Source: an uncultured Planctomycetaceae bacterium (GTDB lineage Bacteria; Planctomycetota; Planctomycetia; Pirellulales; Pirellulaceae). From it: 9,927 nt of DNA. A model generated the notes under the pieces. That model made no database searches. It worked only from the letters and a program-made list of their open reading frames with translations, and was not told the origin of the DNA. The stretch is from contig CAIXSC010000860.1 of the NCBI GenBank assembly GCA_903921945.1, positions 1-9,927 of the forward strand, given 5' to 3'. The translations under genes and the position numbers were made by a program. This document shows, one piece after another, positions 6,937 to 9,927 of this stretch. Positions within the stretch are counted from its first letter, which is position 1. Each line of letters begins with the position of its first letter.

Positions 6937-8490
6937 CCTTTCACGACGATGCTCCCGCTCGAGCAGATTCTGGAGTTCATGCCGGATGGCGTCGCGTTGC
7001 TCGATGCCGACTGCGTTATCCGATGGGCGAATCGCCAGTTTCGGCTGTGGTTCTCCAGCGAAGAACCGGTTGACCGAAAATTCTACGATGTGCTCGGCAA
7101 TCCCGAATTGCTGGGGCCGGATTACTGTCCGTTCAACACGGCGCTGGTGATGAACGAACCGAGCGGCGCGCGGGTTCGCACGACCGATAACCGCTTCTTC
7201 CATTTTCACGTCGCGCCGGTCCGCGAGGATTTCCTGCCGACGCAGCAACTGATCGTGACGTTGCGCGAGGTCACGAAGGAAGTGCTGCAGCATCAGATGA
7301 TGGAGGCGATCCATCAAGCGGGCTCGGAATTGGCGAGTTTGTTGCCGCAGGAAGTCGGTCGCATGGCGATCGAGGACCGGGTCGATCGATTGCGCGAGGA
7401 CATCCTGCATTTCACGCAGCACTTGTTGCGATTCGATGTGATCGAGATCCGGCTGCTGAATCCGCAGACCAAGGAATTGAAGTCGCTACTGTCGCACGGG
7501 CTCGATCGGGTCGCGGAAAACCGGACCTTGCGGGCGTCGATGCACGACAACGGCGTGACCGGATTTGTCGCCGCCAGCGGCCGCAGCTACCTGTGCGAAG
7601 ATACGGCTCGCGATCCGTTGTACCTGACGGGTTTCGAGGGCGCGAAAAGTTCGATGACCGTGCCGCTGATGCGCAACCAGCAGGTGATCGGCACGTTCAA
7701 TGTGGAAAGTCCCGAGCCGCGCGGATTCTCGGAATCCGATCTCCAATTCCTGGAGATCTTTTCCCGCGAAGTGGCCGAAGCGCTGAACAAGCTTGACTTG
7801 CTGCAGGCGCAGCAAGCGGACACGGCTTGGCAGAGCGTCGAGGCGATCCATCGCGAGGTCGCGGGGCCGATCGATGAAATCCTCAACACGGTTGTGCTCG
7901 TCACGGATCGCTATCTGGACAACAAATGTCCGGACCGCGAACGGATGCTTCAAATCCTGCTCAATGCCCGCGCCATCAAAGATGTCATCGTGCGTGTCGG
8001 CGCGAAACTGGCGCCGGCCGAGACACTGCCGGCCAGCGATCGCTCCGCGGAATACCCGCGGCTGCGCAATCGCCGCGTGCTGGTGGTCGACGGCGATCCG
8101 CGATCCCGCAGTGATGCTCATCGGATCCTGGAAAAGTACGCGTGCGTCGTGGAGACCGCCCACGACGGCACCGAGGCCGACTTGATGATTCGCAGTTGCG
8201 AGGGCGATAACAAAAAGTACGACATCATCATCTCGGATATCGTCTTGCCCGACATGACGGGCTATCAGTTGATGCAGCGGCTCAAGCAATACTACCCGAC
8301 CGTGCCGCTGATCCTGATGCAGGAGTTCGGCCACGATCCGCGGCATGTGGTTGTCGATGCCCGCAAGGACGGCCTGCATGAACGGGCCGTCGTGATCAAA
8401 CCGCTCAAGCCCGATCAGATCGTGAAGACGATCGACATCGTGGTGGCCTGGATGGAGAGCCTCGGGAAGACCGACGGAAAGGGCGCGTGA
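6934..8490 (+). CDS. PAS-GAF-(degenerate HisKA)-REC signalling protein
   Basis: TTG at 6934 is chosen from its ribosome site (518 residues); ATG 6949 would remove only five residues. PAS at about 10-120 (LEQILEFMPDGVALLDAD, IRWANRQF, LIVTLREVTKEV). GAF at about 147-290 (HFTQHLLRFDVIEIRLL, GVTGFVAASGRSYLCED, MTVPLMRNQQVIGTFNVES). A helical HisKA-like segment at about 298-365 reads H306-R-E-V-A-G-P; aligned on the usual H-E-x-x-x-P, the phospho-accepting His becomes Arg307. REC at about 380-505 has D386/D388 as acid pocket, D435 as likely phosphoacceptor (IIISDIVLPDMTG) and K489 (VVIKPLKP), but the switch Thr/Ser position appears to be Gln463 (LILMQEFG). There is no HATPase domain and no DNA-binding output, so it likely receives a phosphoryl group or ligand signal and acts through protein contacts. 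No membrane segment or signal peptide: cytoplasmic. Its stop overlaps the next gene. Confidence 0.9.
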   Translation: MPFTTMLPLEQILEFMPDGVALLDADCVIRWANRQFRLWFSSEEPVDRKFYDVLGNPELLGPDYCPFNTALVMNEPSGARVRTTDNRFFHFHVAPVREDFLPTQQLIVTLREVTKEVLQHQMMEAIHQAGSELASLLPQEVGRMAIEDRVDRLREDILHFTQHLLRFDVIEIRLLNPQTKELKSLLSHGLDRVAENRTLRASMHDNGVTGFVAASGRSYLCEDTARDPLYLTGFEGAKSSMTVPLMRNQQVIGTFNVESPEPRGFSESDLQFLEIFSREVAEALNKLDLLQAQQADTAWQSVEAIHREVAGPIDEILNTVVLVTDRYLDNKCPDRERMLQILLNARAIKDVIVRVGAKLAPAETLPASDRSAEYPRLRNRRVLVVDGDPRSRSDAHRILEKYACVVETAHDGTEADLMIRSCEGDNKKYDIIISDIVLPDMTGYQLMQRLKQYYPTVPLILMQEFGHDPRHVVVDARKDGLHERAVVIKPLKPDQIVKTIDIVVAWMESLGKTDGKGA

Positions 8491-9737
8491 GCGTGTCGTT
8501 CTTCGTGAGCGGCTTGGCCATCTGCGGGTGGATGCTTGGCCATTTGGTGCTGTGCGTCGCCATCTGGAATCGCTTGCACGCGTTTCCATTGCATCACCGC
8601 CTGTTGAAGCTGTTCGAGCTGCCGCTGGGAGTCTGGCTGTGCGCCGCGCCATGGCTGTTCACGGCGAAATCGCATTACGCGATCGGTTGCTGGTCGCTCT
8701 TGGCATGGGCCGTCTTTGAGCGTCTACGCTGGCGGCTGGCCGGCAAGCCGGCCGCATTGCGAGCCGAATCGACCGAACTTGTCGATGTCGCTCGGGAGCT
8801 GGCCACTCGTTCTGGCGACGGCGCCCGTAGGAGCGAACTCACAGGCGCAGCGAGGGACTCGGTTACTGGCTCGGCTGGCTTCGCTACGGACTCGGCGACT
8901 GGCTCCAAGGCGGCACCGGTTACGCTCGCGGGAGATTGGGTGGGCCGTTGGTGCGGCGCCTTTCCGGGCAACGAAATCTTCTCGTTGGAAATCGCGCGCA
9001 AAACGGTGGCGGTCCGCGGGCTGCCGCCGGCGCTCGAGGGTCTTGTCATTGCGCATTTGTCGGACTTGCACCTGACGGGCCACGTCGCGCGTGCGTACTT
9101 CGAGTATCAGATGGAGGTGGCGAACGCTTCCGAGCCGGACATCACGGTCATCACGGGCGACATTCTCGACAACTGGAACTGCCGCGAATGGCTCGGCGAT
9201 ACGCTGGGCCGATTGCGAGCCCGCCATGGCGTGTACTTCTTGCTGGGCAATCACGACTTGCGTCCCGGCCCGCCCGCCGAGCTGCGCCGGTTGCTTCGGG
9301 AACTTGGTCTGGTCGATGTTGGCAACCGTTCCACGCGAGTGGCGATCCGCGGTGTGGACGTTGTCATCACAGGCAACGAACGTCCCTGGTTCCGAGCGGC
9401 AGCGACCGCCGAACGCGATCCCGGCGCGAAGGTGGAACCGTTGGACGCGGGCGGCGCCGAGTTCCGCCTGTTGCTTTCCCATTCACCCGACCAGATCGAT
9501 TGGGCGATTCGCCGCCGCTTTCCGTTGATGCTCGCCGGGCACACTCACGGTGGCCAGATCGCGTTTCCGGTGATTGGTCCCGTCGTTTCCCCAAGCCTGT
9601 ACGGAACGAAGTATGCTGGCGGCCTGTTCGAGGTGGACGGAGTGGTCCTGCATGTCAGCCGCGGATTGTCCGGCGAGGAGCCGCTGCGTTGGAACTGTCC
9701 GCCCGAACTCGCGTTTCTTACACTCCTACCGGCCTGA
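8487..9737 (+). CDS. Membrane-anchored YkuE/YaeI-type metallophosphoesterase
   Basis: The GTG at 8487 overlaps the previous stop as GTGA, with GGAAAGG a few bases before, so translational coupling is likely; the product has 416 residues. The N-terminus has hydrophobic segments at about 5-27, 45-59 and 64-78. Then comes a low-complexity Ser/Thr/Ala/Gly spacer (about 104-148) and a calcineurin-like phosphoesterase domain (about 183-410) with the full set of metal-binding motifs: D193-L-H195, G-D225-I-L-D, G-N255-H256-D257, H332 in LLLSHSPD and GH352-T-H354-GGQ. Relatives include Bacillus YkuE and E. coli YaeI; YaeI acts on phosphodiester/UDP-diacylglucosamine-type substrates, but the substrate here is unknown. 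All catalytic residues are present, so activity is expected. The membrane anchor and spacer suggest work at the cytoplasmic membrane, on either lipid-linked or soluble diphosphates. The orientation of the catalytic domain is not clear from sequence. Confidence 0.92.
   Translation: MSVSFFVSGLAICGWMLGHLVLCVAIWNRLHAFPLHHRLLKLFELPLGVWLCAAPWLFTAKSHYAIGCWSLLAWAVFERLRWRLAGKPAALRAESTELVDVARELATRSGDGARRSELTGAARDSVTGSAGFATDSATGSKAAPVTLAGDWVGRWCGAFPGNEIFSLEIARKTVAVRGLPPALEGLVIAHLSDLHLTGHVARAYFEYQMEVANASEPDITVITGDILDNWNCREWLGDTLGRLRARHGVYFLLGNHDLRPGPPAELRRLLRELGLVDVGNRSTRVAIRGVDVVITGNERPWFRAAATAERDPGAKVEPLDAGGAEFRLLLSHSPDQIDWAIRRRFPLMLAGHTHGGQIAFPVIGPVVSPSLYGTKYAGGLFEVDGVVLHVSRGLSGEEPLRWNCPPELAFLTLLPA
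8855..8905 (+). repeat. 18-bp imperfect direct repeat inside the phosphoesterase spacer
   Basis: GGACTCGGttACTGGCTC (8855-8872) recurs as GGACTCGGcgACTGGCTC (8888-8905), 33 bases later. The period is in frame and yields DSVTGS and DSATGS, 11 residues apart, in the linker between membrane anchor and catalytic domain. It is probably the outcome of an in-frame duplication. Confidence 0.75.
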
Positions 9738-9927
9738 ATCGTGAAGTCCCCCCGCCATGCCCGCTTCAACTCGCGCAGTCTGCTCGCGATGGAATCGATC
9801 CGTTCCAACTTCTCCCGCGCTGGCTTTGCCATTTCCCATCACCGGTTCCGTGGATGCGACGCTTGTGGCAGACGCGCGGTCGCCAAGAGCGCTCGCGGTT
9901 TCGCCAGTCGCGGCAATCTCAAGAAAC
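9738..9927. other. Right-edge stretch, no supported gene
   Basis: Several short frames are open but exclude each other. On the plus strand, GTG 9741 runs to the edge and gives a basic Arg/Ser-rich product. On the minus strand, a frame entering from the right edge ends with TAG at 9726-9728 (FLEIAATGETASALGDRAS...), which could be the end of a convergent gene. A second minus frame starts at ATG 9832 (MAKPAREKLERIDSIASRL) but continues as an antisense shadow of the phosphoesterase. None shows a family I recognise. Confidence 0.4.

Noticed and set aside
6615..6980. 122-residue N-terminal extension of the propeller protein
   Set aside because: It would cross the tandem repeats, the divergent promoter region and the start of the PAS-GAF-REC gene, and would bury the signal peptide deep inside the protein.
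8738..8753. Perfect inverted repeat GGCCGGC-AA-GCCGGCC
   Set aside because: It lies inside the phosphoesterase gene and codes for ordinary sequence (LAGKPA). GC-rich palindromes of this size are common in such DNA, and nothing suggests an attachment site or terminator.
1..9927. CRISPR array, tRNA or rRNA genes, toxin-antitoxin, restriction or other defence genes
   Set aside because: I looked for evenly spaced repeats, cloverleaf folds and typical defence domains on both strands and saw none. The only repeat arrays are the short G-rich ones reported.

Overview
The window looks like chromosomal DNA of a planctomycete, probably from the Pirellulales and relatives. The reasons are a PSCyt1/PSCyt2(DUF1549)/PSD1(DUF1553) gene followed by a DUF1501 gene, a pairing almost confined to that phylum, together with GC-rich DNA, strong G/C third positions and several genes with weak Shine-Dalgarno sequences. 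Assignments rest on motif recognition by eye; no database search was possible.

Layout. Positions 1-119 may hold the last 38 codons of an unknown plus-strand gene. Positions 146-481 (minus) carry the N-terminal part of an ISAs1-family transposase that runs into unrelated sequence, so this is a dead insertion remnant. From 482 to 727 I see no gene. Positions 728-3640 (+) encode a large exported protein with two CXXCH motifs, and 3777-5279 (+) a DUF1501 protein with a twin-arginine leader; they probably form one unit for an exported, possibly haem-containing, assembly whose substrate is unknown. The 136-base gap between them is made of GC-rich degenerate repeats.

A hairpin at 5305-5334 separates that unit from a convergent minus-strand gene (about 6614 to 5331). 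It encodes an exported protein with a helical N-terminus, a short collagen-like linker and a six-repeat beta-propeller. Its upstream region contains a 17-bp tandem repeat. Divergent from it, starting at a TTG codon at 6934 with a strong Shine-Dalgarno sequence, is a PAS-GAF-(degenerate HisKA)-REC signalling protein that lacks a kinase ATPase domain. Its stop overlaps by four bases (GTGA) a membrane-anchored YkuE/YaeI-type metallophosphoesterase (8487-9737), so those two genes are likely translationally coupled. The last 190 bases hold competing short open frames and no gene I can support.

Nothing here is clearly a new defence or mobile system. The most interesting points are the REC/pseudo-HisKA protein with altered key residues coupled to a phosphoesterase, the collagen-like linker in the propeller protein, and the repeat arrays lying in gene spacers.
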